Assembly (NCBI GenBank): GCA_046710875.1
Contig: JBKEHQ010000001.1
Coordinates: forward strand, 1-64,000
Length of the DNA: 64,000 nucleotides
Direction of reading: 5' to 3'
Source of the DNA: MGIIb-O3 sp046710875
Lineage (GTDB): Archaea > Thermoplasmatota > Poseidoniia > Poseidoniales > Thalassarchaeaceae
In this document: piece by piece, positions 44,611 to 53,380 of the stretch
How positions within the stretch are numbered: the first letter of the stretch is position 1
Layout of the letters: the number at the start of each line of letters is the position of its first letter
The notes under the pieces: model-generated
The model's input: only the letters and a program-made list of their open reading frames with translations
What the model was told of the DNA's origin: nothing
Database searches by the model: none
Program-made: the position numbers and the translations under genes

Positions 44611-44937
44611 ATGAATTTTAATTGGACGCCAGAAGAATTACAAGATATAGTGGATAAAAATAGCGTTGTTCTTTTTATGAAGGGAACGCCAGAAGAACCT
44701 CGTTGCGGATTTAGCAATCGTGCTGCTTCAGTTCTAAATAAATTAGAAAAACCTTACGCAAGTGTGAATATTCTAGCCGATCCTCGTGCAATACCATCGG
44801 TATGCGCCTGGTCAGATTTTCCCACAATGCCTCAAATATTCATAAATGGTGAATTGATTGGCGGTTCAGACATTGCTTTGGAATTATACGAAAGTGGCGA
44901 GTTACAAGAAATGATTTCTTTAAGTAAATCAGAATAA
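44611..44937 (+). CDS. grxD: Monothiol CGFS glutaredoxin (Grx4/GrxD type)
   Basis: 108 residues from ATG 44611. AGGAG lies eight bases before it, so I prefer this to the GTG at 44602, which is part of the ribosome site. The KGTPEEPRCGFSN motif (about 27-39) carries the single active Cys in CGFS, and TMPQIFINGELIGGSD binds glutathione. These proteins hold and transfer [2Fe-2S] clusters, often together with BolA. Glutathione itself is rare in archaea, so the thiol that serves here is unknown. Adjacent to bolA, and followed 11 bases later by the transporter. Confidence 0.93.
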   Translation: MNFNWTPEELQDIVDKNSVVLFMKGTPEEPRCGFSNRAASVLNKLEKPYASVNILADPRAIPSVCAWSDFPTMPQIFINGELIGGSDIALELYESGELQEMISLSKSE

Positions 44938-44948
44938 GGTGACTTATT

Positions 44949-45878
44949 TTGTCGGACATTTCCGATCGAAAGGTTATGTCAATTGCTCTATTGGGTGCTG
45001 TTGCAATATCTTTTGCGCCAATATTCTATATGTTTTCGGAAGTTAATCCAGTCACTGGTGCATTTTTTAGAATGTTATATGCACTTCCATTACTATTTAT
45101 AATAGTAATAGTTTTTCGAAAAAATGATAATAGAACTAAAAAAACTCGATTAATTGCTTTCTCGGCCGGTCTATTAATGGCACCTGATATGTTAGCATAT
45201 TTTAGTTCTATGAAATTTATTGGCGTTGGAATCGCAACTCTTATAGGAAACTCACAAGTCATAATTGTAACCATAGTATCTTGGAAGTTATTTGGAGAAA
45301 AACCCAATCCCGCAATCTTATTTTCTCTTCCAGTTGTATTATTTGGGCTATTTTTAATTTCAGGCATATCTGATGCCAATGCTTTTGGATCAAATCCAAT
45401 AAAAGGCGTTATTTTCGGAATCGCTGCAGCAATATTTTATTCTACATTCTTAGTCATATTTAGGTTTTCAAATAGAGAATTAGCTCCAGCAGCAAATGTT
45501 CAATTGGATGCTACTTTAGGTGCAGCCTTAGGATTACTTGTACTGGGATTTATGCCACTATCTTCAATTTCAATTGCACCAATTGATTTTGAATTTATAT
45601 GGCCTGGGCATGGTTGGATCATTATATTAGCGTTAACTTGTCAAGTTGCGGGCTGGATAGCCATAGCATTTGCATTACCTAGATTACCTGCTGCTCATAC
45701 TTCATTTGCCGTACTTCTTCAACCAATACTGTCTCTGATCTGGGGAGTAATATTATTATCTGAGAATCCTTCAATAAAACAAACAATTGGAATATTCTTG
45801 GTTTTACTGTCAATAATGGCTGTAACTGTATTTGGAACTGTTGAAGATAGGAAAAATACACCATCTGAGATTAGTTAA
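44949..45878 (+). CDS. EamA/DMT superfamily transporter
   Basis: 309 residues from TTG 44949, with AAGGTGA nine bases upstream. Ten hydrophobic helices appear as two repeats of five EamA units: the first contains FAPIFYMFSEVNPVTGAFFR and LLMAPDMLAYFSSMKFIGVG, the second ILALTCQVAGWIAIAFALPR and SFAVLLQPILSLIWGVILLS. The family exports amino acids, nucleobases or other metabolites. The substrate cannot be determined. It ends a rightward run of rpe, bolA and grxD that could be one operon. Confidence 0.88.
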   Translation: MSDISDRKVMSIALLGAVAISFAPIFYMFSEVNPVTGAFFRMLYALPLLFIIVIVFRKNDNRTKKTRLIAFSAGLLMAPDMLAYFSSMKFIGVGIATLIGNSQVIIVTIVSWKLFGEKPNPAILFSLPVVLFGLFLISGISDANAFGSNPIKGVIFGIAAAIFYSTFLVIFRFSNRELAPAANVQLDATLGAALGLLVLGFMPLSSISIAPIDFEFIWPGHGWIIILALTCQVAGWIAIAFALPRLPAAHTSFAVLLQPILSLIWGVILLSENPSIKQTIGIFLVLLSIMAVTVFGTVEDRKNTPSEIS

Positions 45879-45881
45879 TTT

Positions 45882-45965
45882 GAGTGTACAGGGCGAGAGA
45901 TAAAAGCGAGGGGATGGGATGCACTCAGCGAGAACCTTACGGCCCCGTACGGTTACTGATACAAG
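45882..45965. other. Intergenic structured element between convergent genes
   Basis: This GC-rich patch sits in a 157-base gap between the ends of the transporter and the methionine aminopeptidase genes. Bases 45933-45954 form a 10-bp stem with one mismatch (AACCTTACGG with CCGTACGGTT). It is flanked by TCAG at 45925-45928 and CTGA at 45956-45959, which also pair, followed by ACA at 45961-45963. It may be a bidirectional terminator or a small guide RNA; I cannot decide. The rest of the gap is AT-rich with nothing seen. Confidence 0.4.
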
Positions 45966-46035
45966 AAGGTAATAATTAATCATTTTGTGAAAATAGTTAA
46001 TTTTTTAGATATATCTAGAGGAAATGTATTTTTTT

Positions 46036-47049
46036 TTAAGCTACGGTCAATATTTCTGGGCCTCCATCGGTCACCAATACTGTATGCTCATACTGACCAA
46101 CAAAACCTCCATCAACATCCTTTAATGCAGGATATACTTCTAGGAATCTAATTGAAGTTAATTTTTTAACTAAAGCATTCCATTTTTTATTCAAAGATTC
46201 TCCATCTTCCTCAGGAAATGGTTTCTCCAATAAAGGATATGCCCATCTTTCAGCAAATGGAAGTGTTTGATATCGCTCTTCAATATACCTAGCCATTGTA
46301 GCCCCAAGGGGTTTTAACTTCCCTTTACTAAGTGCTTTACGAATTTTTACATCTCCAGTAACTCTTAGGATATTAGATGAGCCACTAGGGGCAACATTTT
46401 CAATCATTCCAGATTCTCCTGTGGTGTTAAAAGGTTCAACGGCATATAAACCACCTTTTTCCACAACTCCTTTGAAACTAGGATTATTTGGTCCACAATC
46501 ATACATAGGAATCGATAATCCTGCATGCAAGTTCCATCTTTCCATTTGATGCCCACAAAGATTTCTAATCGGCTCAAATCCTGCATCCTTTGTAACCTGT
46601 CCAGCAGCTGCACCAATTTCATGCCAAGGTGTACCTGGGTGCATTTTTTCAATTGCGGCATCTCTTGCTTCTTTGGCAGCTTTTATTTGATCAGTATGTT
46701 TTCCTTGAGATCCAACTTCTATTGTTATTGCATTATCTGCTATTGCTCCTTTGATATGTACTCCGACATCTAATTTGACCAAGTCTCCATTTTCAAAAAC
46801 CATTCCCTTTTCCCATTCTTCCATGGGGTCTTGAGAATGATTTGTAGTGTAATGAGCCGCTATATTGTTTACAGAAATTGTTACAGGAAAAGCCGCTTGC
46901 CCTCCATGACGTCTGATAAAACGTTCAGCAGAGTCTATTACCTCAGACCAAGATTTTCCTTCAATAATTTCGCCTTTGATGCCTTCTAAAGTTCTACGAG
47001 CTACGTGTCCAGCGTCTCTCCATTGCTTGAGGTCTGCTTCATCCACCAT
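46036..47049 (-). CDS. map: Methionine aminopeptidase, type II
   Basis: 337 residues. The metal-binding residues are in KLDVGVHIKGAIADNAI (two Asp, about 93-109), then NLCGHQMERWNLHAG (His) and the late Glu in YAVEPFNT, ending with QYEHTVLVTDGGPEIL (Glu). The 70-residue insertion expected for type II enzymes, including ALSKGKLKPLGATMARYIEE, is present. It removes initiator Met from new proteins. ATG 47049 has an AAGGAGAT site inside the end of the upstream YrdC gene, which it overlaps by 49 bases, so they are tightly coupled. Confidence 0.94.
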   Translation of the reverse strand: MVDEADLKQWRDAGHVARRTLEGIKGEIIEGKSWSEVIDSAERFIRRHGGQAAFPVTISVNNIAAHYTTNHSQDPMEEWEKGMVFENGDLVKLDVGVHIKGAIADNAITIEVGSQGKHTDQIKAAKEARDAAIEKMHPGTPWHEIGAAAGQVTKDAGFEPIRNLCGHQMERWNLHAGLSIPMYDCGPNNPSFKGVVEKGGLYAVEPFNTTGESGMIENVAPSGSSNILRVTGDVKIRKALSKGKLKPLGATMARYIEERYQTLPFAERWAYPLLEKPFPEEDGESLNKKWNALVKKLTSIRFLEVYPALKDVDGGFVGQYEHTVLVTDGGPEILTVA

Positions 47050-47630
47050 TTTAGAATCTCCTTTGAACTTACTATTCCTTCTCTCAATATGTCAATGTTC
47101 GACAACTCAAGTGTTTCACTGACAGTGTGCCATGATATCAAAGTACTGGGTATTTTATCTAAACATTCTCCTGAGTGCCCCATTACTTTATTTTCTGGAG
47201 TCGTCAATATATTTGCTGCTGCTTTACAATTCAATGATGGTCCCACGCCACTTTTATTGGCACTTGTTGCAGTCAAAGGTCCAGTTTTCTCTAAAAGCCT
47301 CTTTGCATTTTTATCAGCTAAGAATCTAATTGCTACTTTATATCCTCCTAAACGTGGATCAAGTGGTTCAATGGCTTTCAGTATTATTGTTAGAGAACCA
47401 TCAGGAAAATATTGTAAGATGTCCAATACATCATTGGGGACATCAACTATCGATCTAGCTTGACCAATATTCGCAACTCCGATACTTAGTGGTAAAGAAC
47501 TATCTCTATTTTTGATTTTATATAAATTATCTAATGCTTTTGAATCAAGAATACATCCTAATGCAGGTTGTGTTGTTGTGGGATAAACTATACAATTACC
47601 TGATAAAACATGTTTTATCATTTCTTCCAT
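47001..47630 (-). CDS. Sua5/YciO/YrdC-type threonylcarbamoyl-AMP synthase
   Basis: 209 residues, one YrdC domain. Typical motifs are IVYPTTTQPALGCILDSKAL (about 14-33), YKIKNRDSSLPLSIGVA, FPDGSLTIILKA and PLTATSANKSG (about 118-128). The enzyme makes threonylcarbamoyl-AMP from threonine, bicarbonate and ATP for t6A on tRNA. It lacks the extra C-terminal Sua5 domain, so it resembles the short YrdC form; a YciO paralogue function is possible. With Pcc1 at 8793-9047 it covers both halves of the pathway. The first ATG at 47630 has AGGTGA just upstream. Confidence 0.87.
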   Translation of the reverse strand: MEEMIKHVLSGNCIVYPTTTQPALGCILDSKALDNLYKIKNRDSSLPLSIGVANIGQARSIVDVPNDVLDILQYFPDGSLTIILKAIEPLDPRLGGYKVAIRFLADKNAKRLLEKTGPLTATSANKSGVGPSLNCKAAANILTTPENKVMGHSGECLDKIPSTLISWHTVSETLELSNIDILREGIVSSKEILKWWMKQTSSNGETLDT

Positions 47631-47638
47631 AAGTTCAC

Positions 47639-48214
47639 CTATTTGATATGCTTACGATTAAATGGCGGTAATGAGTATGTCTTTACAACGATACTATTGA
47701 CTTTCAAATCGATATTTGATTGATGTGTATGCCGATGTGAGATACTGGCCAAATCGTATATTCCTCTATACCATCCAATTATTGGAATCAGATATATTAA
47801 CTTATTTAGAACTCTTTTATCCCACATTTCGCTCGTCATTTCAGAACCATCATCAGCAACAATGGCCAATCCAAATAATTTCTGTCCCATTGACCTAGAT
47901 AAGTAAATTCCTGAATATCTCCAATAAAGCCAATGGCCACTGAAAATAACAAAAGCCATCATAATGGAATAATGAACATCAGTCGAAAGCCACATACTAA
48001 TACTCCATGCATAGAAGATTTTTTTCTTTGTAATAAGTAGAAGTATTGTGTTTATCAATATCACATCTAATACAAATGCTGCTAACCTATCGACTCTTGA
48101 TGCTAATATGGTTCCTTCTGGAACACTCCAATGACCTTCTTTCTGTGAAACTATTGCTTTCGCTAAATTTCCATTACCTGAATTGAGTGATATTGGGTTT
48201 TCATGATTACTCAT
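47639..48214 (-). CDS. RDD family membrane protein
   Basis: 191 residues. The defining residues are in ASRVDRLAAFVLDVILI (about 38-54): Arg at the entrance of helix 1 and Asp within it. The conserved SMGQKLFGLAIVADDGS (about 108-124) follows later. Three or four hydrophobic segments are visible (about 43-60, 80-98, 145-165). RDD proteins are small transport or assembly factors of unknown mechanism; some act as Na+/H+ antiporters. It precedes yrdC and map on the same strand with an eight-base gap, suggesting one operon. Confidence 0.83.
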   Translation of the reverse strand: MSNHENPISLNSGNGNLAKAIVSQKEGHWSVPEGTILASRVDRLAAFVLDVILINTILLLITKKKIFYAWSISMWLSTDVHYSIMMAFVIFSGHWLYWRYSGIYLSRSMGQKLFGLAIVADDGSEMTSEMWDKRVLNKLIYLIPIIGWYRGIYDLASISHRHTHQSNIDLKVNSIVVKTYSLPPFNRKHIK

Positions 48215-48348
48215 AACACATCTCCTATTGATGCCAAGGTGTCCTCATCGTCAATGTTATGCATTATAGATTTCAACAAATTTAAAGAAATAATAGTATC
48301 ATAATCCCGTGATAATTATACGCAATGTTTCCGCGACGGTGGGTGTTA

Positions 48349-48357
48349 GGGGGGGGG
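48349..48357 (+). repeat. G9 homopolymer upstream of zinc-ribbon gene
   Basis: Nine consecutive G residues end ten bases before the preferred start at 48367. With the following AG it can serve as a strong Shine-Dalgarno. If translation instead begins at the upstream in-frame ATG 48325, the tract is coding and slippage would shift the frame. Confidence 0.7.
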
Positions 48358-48366
48358 AGTGGTAGT

Positions 48367-49515
48367 ATGTGGGACCGATTTAAAAATTGGAAAAAAGATA
48401 ATACTGGTGAAACAGTATGCCCTTTATGCCAACACAAAAACTCAAAAAAGGCAGAAATATGCAAATCTTGCTCTTATCAATTGAATAAACCTAGTCATGA
48501 ACAGATATCTAATATTGAAGAATCTGAAAAAAATTCATTATTTGATCAATTAATGGATGAATTTGACGTTGAGAAAGAAGATGAAATAATAGATTGGTCC
48601 AAAGCTACATTCAAAATGGATGATGTCACAGTAGATGTAAATCAATATACCGAAGAAGAAGAAGTATTTTTGAGTAGCAAGCCAAGTTTTGCCATGACAA
48701 AAGGTACTATTGAAATGCCAAAACAAGATGAACAACAAGAAGATTATCAATTAAGTCCCGAAGATGCTCCATCAATATCTGTTAAGTTCGAAATTCCTGT
48801 AGAACAAGCTGAGGTAATCGAAGAAGTTGAGTATACGCCAGTTGAACTAATTAAACCAACTTCTGGAACTCCGGACAATGTACAGATAATATCTGCCGAT
48901 CAAATAACTGAAGAAATTAGTGAACTTGCAATTCTTGAAGCTGCAGATTTTGATGGCGATGGCGACGTTGATGAATATGAGGAGGCGTTCTTTAATGATG
49001 AGAATAATGAGCAGGAGCCAATAATTGATAAAATAGATTCAGATAACAATTTTTCTACCATTCCATCTGCACCATTGGACCTACCTCCATTTATAAAATC
49101 TGAAAATATTCTTATAGAAAAAGAAGATAATAATGCCGAAGATGAAATAGTTACACTACCTTCAGCACCAGTGATTCCATCAATTGATGAAAATTCAATA
49201 TTATCTAATTCAATAGATAATAAAATATCATATTGGCCATGGAAGCAACAAGATGAGTGGATGTTTTCAGAACTTAAAGGCCAGGTCTTATCAGCAATGA
49301 GGGCAGCTATTGATAAAAATATTGCACAAGCCACCGTTATAATTGATGATGTAGGGCCCCATTTAGGCAATCAAACCAATTTAATGTATCCAATAGGCAA
49401 ACTTTTAGATACGATAGGAAGAAGAAATGCTGTAGACAAAATGATATCTCTGGCCTATAAAAATCTACCCAATGATCCAAACGTAATACAAGCAAAACAA
49501 AAGTTAAGGCCATAA
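48367..49515 (+). CDS. Zinc-ribbon protein with EF-hand-like motif
   Basis: 382 residues from ATG 48367, preceded by a GGGGGGAG tract; an in-frame ATG at 48325 is an alternative. A four-Cys zinc ribbon sits near the start (CPLCQHKNSKKAEICKSC, about 18-35). A long acidic, Pro/Glu-rich disordered region follows, containing a DFDGDGDVDEYEEAF motif (about 196-210) that looks like one calcium-binding EF-hand or dockerin-like loop. The C-terminal ~100 residues (with MFSELKGQVLSAMRAAIDKN) are helical, TPR-like. I do not recognise the whole protein. It may be a cytoplasmic scaffold. Confidence 0.7.
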   Translation: MWDRFKNWKKDNTGETVCPLCQHKNSKKAEICKSCSYQLNKPSHEQISNIEESEKNSLFDQLMDEFDVEKEDEIIDWSKATFKMDDVTVDVNQYTEEEEVFLSSKPSFAMTKGTIEMPKQDEQQEDYQLSPEDAPSISVKFEIPVEQAEVIEEVEYTPVELIKPTSGTPDNVQIISADQITEEISELAILEAADFDGDGDVDEYEEAFFNDENNEQEPIIDKIDSDNNFSTIPSAPLDLPPFIKSENILIEKEDNNAEDEIVTLPSAPVIPSIDENSILSNSIDNKISYWPWKQQDEWMFSELKGQVLSAMRAAIDKNIAQATVIIDDVGPHLGNQTNLMYPIGKLLDTIGRRNAVDKMISLAYKNLPNDPNVIQAKQKLRP

Positions 49516-49572
49516 TATACAAATTTCTACATAGATATGATGTACATCAACACATTCGTCTTAATTAGTATG

Positions 49573-50130
49573 CCTAGAACTACATCTTCAATAAGGGTAA
49601 ACGATAATTTAATTTTACGACCTGCAACACAAGAGTATCTTTCAGACTTGATAGAAGCTTACGAAGAAACATGGCCAGAAGTCAGTTGGGCAATGCCTTG
49701 GATAGTATCTGAAAAACCATTATATTCACAAATTTCTAATTTTATTAATGAAACAGAAGAAAAAGGTAGAAAAGGAATCTTACATCATTGGGTCATCATA
49801 CGTGTGTGGGATAATTTTGTTCTTGGATTAATAGGATTTGACCGTATTACTCGTTCAGATAAGGCTGTTTGGAATCTTGGCTATTGGGTTCGTAGTTCAG
49901 AACAACAACGCGGAATTGCTAGAATGTCCGTTGATGCAGTATTAGATTGGATAAAAGAAAAAAAACCTGTTTTTATAGAATTAAAAGTTGACCCAAATAA
50001 TATTCCTGGTAGAAGTACAGTTTTTCGAATAGTAAATAATTGGAATGGTAAACGACATATTGAGGGGGACTCAGCAATAACTATTTCTGGGTTAAGAACC
50101 ATTCATGAATGTTATTTAGTTGAGATATAA
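49573..50130 (+). CDS. GNAT N-acetyltransferase, RimJ/RimL type
   Basis: 185 residues from ATG 49573, a start that matches the usual N-terminus of the family (IRVNDNLILRPAT); an ATG at 49537 is also in frame. The acetyl-CoA binding region is NLGYWVRSSEQQRGIARMSV (about 102-121), with the Q/RxxGxA loop QQRGIA clear. The beta-strand GLIGFDRI precedes it and ELKVDPNNIPGRSTVFRI follows, all typical. Its substrate, perhaps a ribosomal protein N-terminus or a small amine, is unknown. No Shine-Dalgarno; a leaderless transcript is possible. Confidence 0.85.
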   Translation, partial: PRTTSSIRVNDNLILRPATQEYLSDLIEAYEETWPEVSWAMPWIVSEKPLYSQISNFINETEEKGRKGILHHWVIIRVWDNFVLGLIGFDRITRSDKAVWNLGYWVRSSEQQRGIARMSVDAVLDWIKEKKPVFIELKVDPNNIPGRSTVFRIVNNWNGKRHIEGDSAITISGLRTIHECYLVEI

Positions 50131-50214
50131 TTACTATTTGTATAGGTAATTAATCTAACAGTTGAAATCTAAGATTCCATCCGGTACATATAATAAGTTC
50201 CCGAAGGTGATACA

Positions 50215-52875
50215 TTGTCAAATTTCAGACCACATCAAAATTTACCAGATGAGGACTCAGAGGAAACTGATGAATGGTTAGAATCACTTCGTTCAGTTGT
50301 AGATAATCACGGACTTGAACGTGCAAGGATGTTATTGCATGAATTAATGATAGAGGCCAAATATCTATCCATACCAATTAATCGAGTATCTAGAACTCCT
50401 TATCTAAATACAATTCAATTAAATCAACAACTACCATATCCTGGAGATTTAAAATCTGAAAATAAAATTCAAAATCTAATATTATGGAATGCCGCATTAA
50501 TAGTTTCGGATGCAAATAGAAGAATAGATGGAATAGGGGGGCACATATCCTCATACTCATCAAGCGCAACTCTTTATGAAGTAGGCTTCAATCATATTTT
50601 TAGAGGTAAAGAAAATAATGGAATTGGCGACGCGTTGTATATTCAAGGTCATTGCAGCCCAGGGATATATGCTAGAGCATTTTTAGAAGGAAGAATTTCA
50701 AAAGAGCAACTAACTAATTTCCGGCAAGAAGCATTTAAAGATGGATTATCATCTTACCCTCATCCTAGGCTAATGAAAGATTTTTGGGAATACCCAACTG
50801 TTTCTATGGGCCTAGGGCCTTTAGCTGCTGTAATGCAAGCTAGATTTTGGAAATATCTGCATATGAGGGGGCTAGCAGACACATCTGAAAGTCGAGTATT
50901 TGCATTTTTAGGCGATGGTGAAATGGATGAGCCAGAATCTATTGCATCTATAGCAGTTGCAGGAAGGGAAAATCTAGATAATTTAATAGTTATAATAAAT
51001 TGTAACTTACAGAGATTAGACGGGCCAGTTCGAGGAAATTCAAAAGTTATCCAAGAATTCGAAGGCCTTTACAGAGGGGCAGGTTGGACTGTAATCAAAG
51101 TACTATGGAGTTCTGGTTGGGACCGTTTAATGATGGCAAAATCCAAGGGCATTATTTTGGCAAGAATGGAAGAAATAAATGATGGAGATTGGCAGAGAAT
51201 GAGTACGTTGGAGCCTGCTTTATTCCGTTCAGAGTTTTTTTCGAGTAATGCGGCTTTAGAGAAAATCGGTAAATCTCTTTCAGATAATGAAATCTTAGGC
51301 CTAACGAGAGGCGGACATGATCCAATCAAGGTATATTCTGCATTCAAAGCTGCTGAATCAGCAGAAGGCCCTGCAGTTATACTCGCCCACACTGTCAAAG
51401 GCTGGGGAATTGATTCCTTCGAGGGCCGAAACTCAACTCACCAAAAGAAAAAAATGAACATTGGAGATTTAAAGGCCTACAGAGATAGGCTAGAAATTTC
51501 AGTTAATGATTCAGATTTAGAAAAAAATCCATTTAGTGACTTTGATTCAGAGTCAAAAGAATTTGAATATCTAATAAATCAGAGAGAAAAATTGGGAGGC
51601 TTCCTACCCTCCAGAAAACCATGTAAGATTGAGATAAATTTACCAAATTCAGAAGTATATTCAGATTTTAATAAAGGTACGCCAAAAGGACAAAAAGTAT
51701 CTACTACGATGGCTTTTGTTCGTTTATTAAGAAAAATAATGAAATCTAATATTGGAGAAAAGATTGTACCTATAATTCCAGATGAAGGAAGAACATTTGG
51801 GATGGATCCACTTTTTAGTGAATTTGGAATATTTTCTAGTCAAGGTCAAAAATATACCCCTGTAGATCATAAAATGTTACTTAACTACAAAGAATCAGAA
51901 AGTGGGCAAATATTGGAAGAAGGAATATCCGAAGCTAATGCCATGGCATCTTGGATAGCAAGTGCGACGTCATATTCTCATGCAAATACTCCAACTATGC
52001 CATTTTATACATTTTATTCTATGTTTGGATTTCAACGTGTCGCAGACCAAATATGGAGTGCAGCAGATGCAAGGGCACGAGGCTTCTTGATGGGTGCTAC
52101 AGCAGGGCGTACAACACTAAATGGTGAAGGATTACAACATCAAGATGGCCATAGTTTACTCATCGCATCTACTGTACCATCTTGTAGGGCGTGGGATCCT
52201 GCATATGCGTATGAATTAGCCACAATAATAAACCATGGTATGAATGAAATGTGGGGGCAAGAACTAGACGTATTTCATTACATAATGATCTATAATGAAA
52301 ATCAACAGCAACCTCCAAAACCTGATGGCATAGATGAAAAAATTATTAAAGGAGGTTATAAATTAGTAGAAGGAAAAAATAATAGTAATCCAAGAGTGAG
52401 AATACTTGGATCCGGCCCGATATTAAAATATGCTAAGCAGGCACATGAAATTCTTAACTCTAAATTTAATATTGATTCTGAACTATGGTCTATTACTTCA
52501 TATGGTGAGCTACGCAGAGAAGGATTATTGGCATCACGGCACAATAGATTGAATCCCCAAGAAAAAATAATTCCCTATGTTAAGAATTGCTTTGGAGATA
52601 AAACACCAACTATAGCGGTCTCAGATCATATATCTGCAGTGCCCGAAATGATTCAGCGATGGGTAGGTGGCCATTTTATTGTTTTAGGGACAGATGGTTA
52701 CGGCCGCTCAGATACTAGAGAATCTCTACGAGAATTTTTTGAGATTGATACTAATAATATTGTTTTAGGTGCTATTTCAGCATTAGAAAATGATGAAAAA
52801 TTACCAAATGGTAGTGTAGAAAATGCGATAAAAATTCTAAATATTAAAACTAATATAATAGATAAAACAAAGTGA
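50215..52875 (+). CDS. aceE: Pyruvate dehydrogenase E1 component, homodimeric
   Basis: 886 residues from TTG 50215, with GAAGGTGA six bases upstream; the normal length of bacterial AceE. The thiamine diphosphate motif is GDGEMDEPES (about 232-241) ending in IINCN about 25 residues on. Other signatures: GGHISSYSSSATLYEVGFNH, HCSPGIYARAFLEGRI and YGRSDTRESLREFF at the end. It decarboxylates pyruvate and passes the acetyl group to the lipoyl E2 subunit. E2 and E3 genes are not adjacent. Most archaea use ferredoxin-dependent pyruvate oxidoreductase, so this is probably a gene of bacterial origin; it is not frameshifted. Confidence 0.95.
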   Translation: MSNFRPHQNLPDEDSEETDEWLESLRSVVDNHGLERARMLLHELMIEAKYLSIPINRVSRTPYLNTIQLNQQLPYPGDLKSENKIQNLILWNAALIVSDANRRIDGIGGHISSYSSSATLYEVGFNHIFRGKENNGIGDALYIQGHCSPGIYARAFLEGRISKEQLTNFRQEAFKDGLSSYPHPRLMKDFWEYPTVSMGLGPLAAVMQARFWKYLHMRGLADTSESRVFAFLGDGEMDEPESIASIAVAGRENLDNLIVIINCNLQRLDGPVRGNSKVIQEFEGLYRGAGWTVIKVLWSSGWDRLMMAKSKGIILARMEEINDGDWQRMSTLEPALFRSEFFSSNAALEKIGKSLSDNEILGLTRGGHDPIKVYSAFKAAESAEGPAVILAHTVKGWGIDSFEGRNSTHQKKKMNIGDLKAYRDRLEISVNDSDLEKNPFSDFDSESKEFEYLINQREKLGGFLPSRKPCKIEINLPNSEVYSDFNKGTPKGQKVSTTMAFVRLLRKIMKSNIGEKIVPIIPDEGRTFGMDPLFSEFGIFSSQGQKYTPVDHKMLLNYKESESGQILEEGISEANAMASWIASATSYSHANTPTMPFYTFYSMFGFQRVADQIWSAADARARGFLMGATAGRTTLNGEGLQHQDGHSLLIASTVPSCRAWDPAYAYELATIINHGMNEMWGQELDVFHYIMIYNENQQQPPKPDGIDEKIIKGGYKLVEGKNNSNPRVRILGSGPILKYAKQAHEILNSKFNIDSELWSITSYGELRREGLLASRHNRLNPQEKIIPYVKNCFGDKTPTIAVSDHISAVPEMIQRWVGGHFIVLGTDGYGRSDTRESLREFFEIDTNNIVLGAISALENDEKLPNGSVENAIKILNIKTNIIDKTK

Positions 52876-52879
52876 TTTA

Positions 52880-53380
52880 ATGGGTAGATTATTTAATTCT
52901 ATAAAATATTTTTTTAGATTGATACCAATGATTATCTCTGGATCATATATTACTTACAAAACATTACCTGAAAAATCTAAACAAGATCTACTGGAAGTTG
53001 CTAATAACCCACAAGGATGGGGCCTTTCAATTGAGAAAGCATGGGATATATCTAAAATTTCAGCAGAACATTTTAAGGATACATCAATGACTTTAGCAAA
53101 TTTACTTATTGGTCGAAAAATATCAAAAAATGATAAACTAAAAGCCAAAGAAGATCTAGCGACATTAAGTATAATAGTTCCACCATTACGGATTTTTATG
53201 ATTCCCGGAAGCCATATTTTGTTAGGAATTCTTGCTAATGTAACTCCATGGAGGTTGATTCCTGATGAATGGATACCAATCAATGCACTAAAGAAGATAC
53301 GTGAAGGAGTTCCTGAGCATAAATTAGAAGAAGAAAGTACAATAATGAAAAAATTATTACGTAGAAATAAAAAAAATTAA
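52880..53380 (+). CDS. LETM1-like domain protein
   Basis: 166 residues. It contains the LETM1-type pattern KAKEDLATLSIIVPPLRIFM, followed by PGSHILLGILANVTPWRLIP (about 90-133), with the hydrophobic stretch and the proline-rich end, then EWIPINALKKIREG. In mitochondria LETM1 is a cation/proton antiport or protein-insertion factor; bacterial and archaeal relatives are uncharacterised. A basic C-terminus (MKKLLRRNKKN) follows. ATG 52880 is five bases after the aceE stop, so the pair are cotranscribed. A link to pyruvate metabolism is not obvious. Confidence 0.7.
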   Translation: MGRLFNSIKYFFRLIPMIISGSYITYKTLPEKSKQDLLEVANNPQGWGLSIEKAWDISKISAEHFKDTSMTLANLLIGRKISKNDKLKAKEDLATLSIIVPPLRIFMIPGSHILLGILANVTPWRLIPDEWIPINALKKIREGVPEHKLEEESTIMKKLLRRNKKN

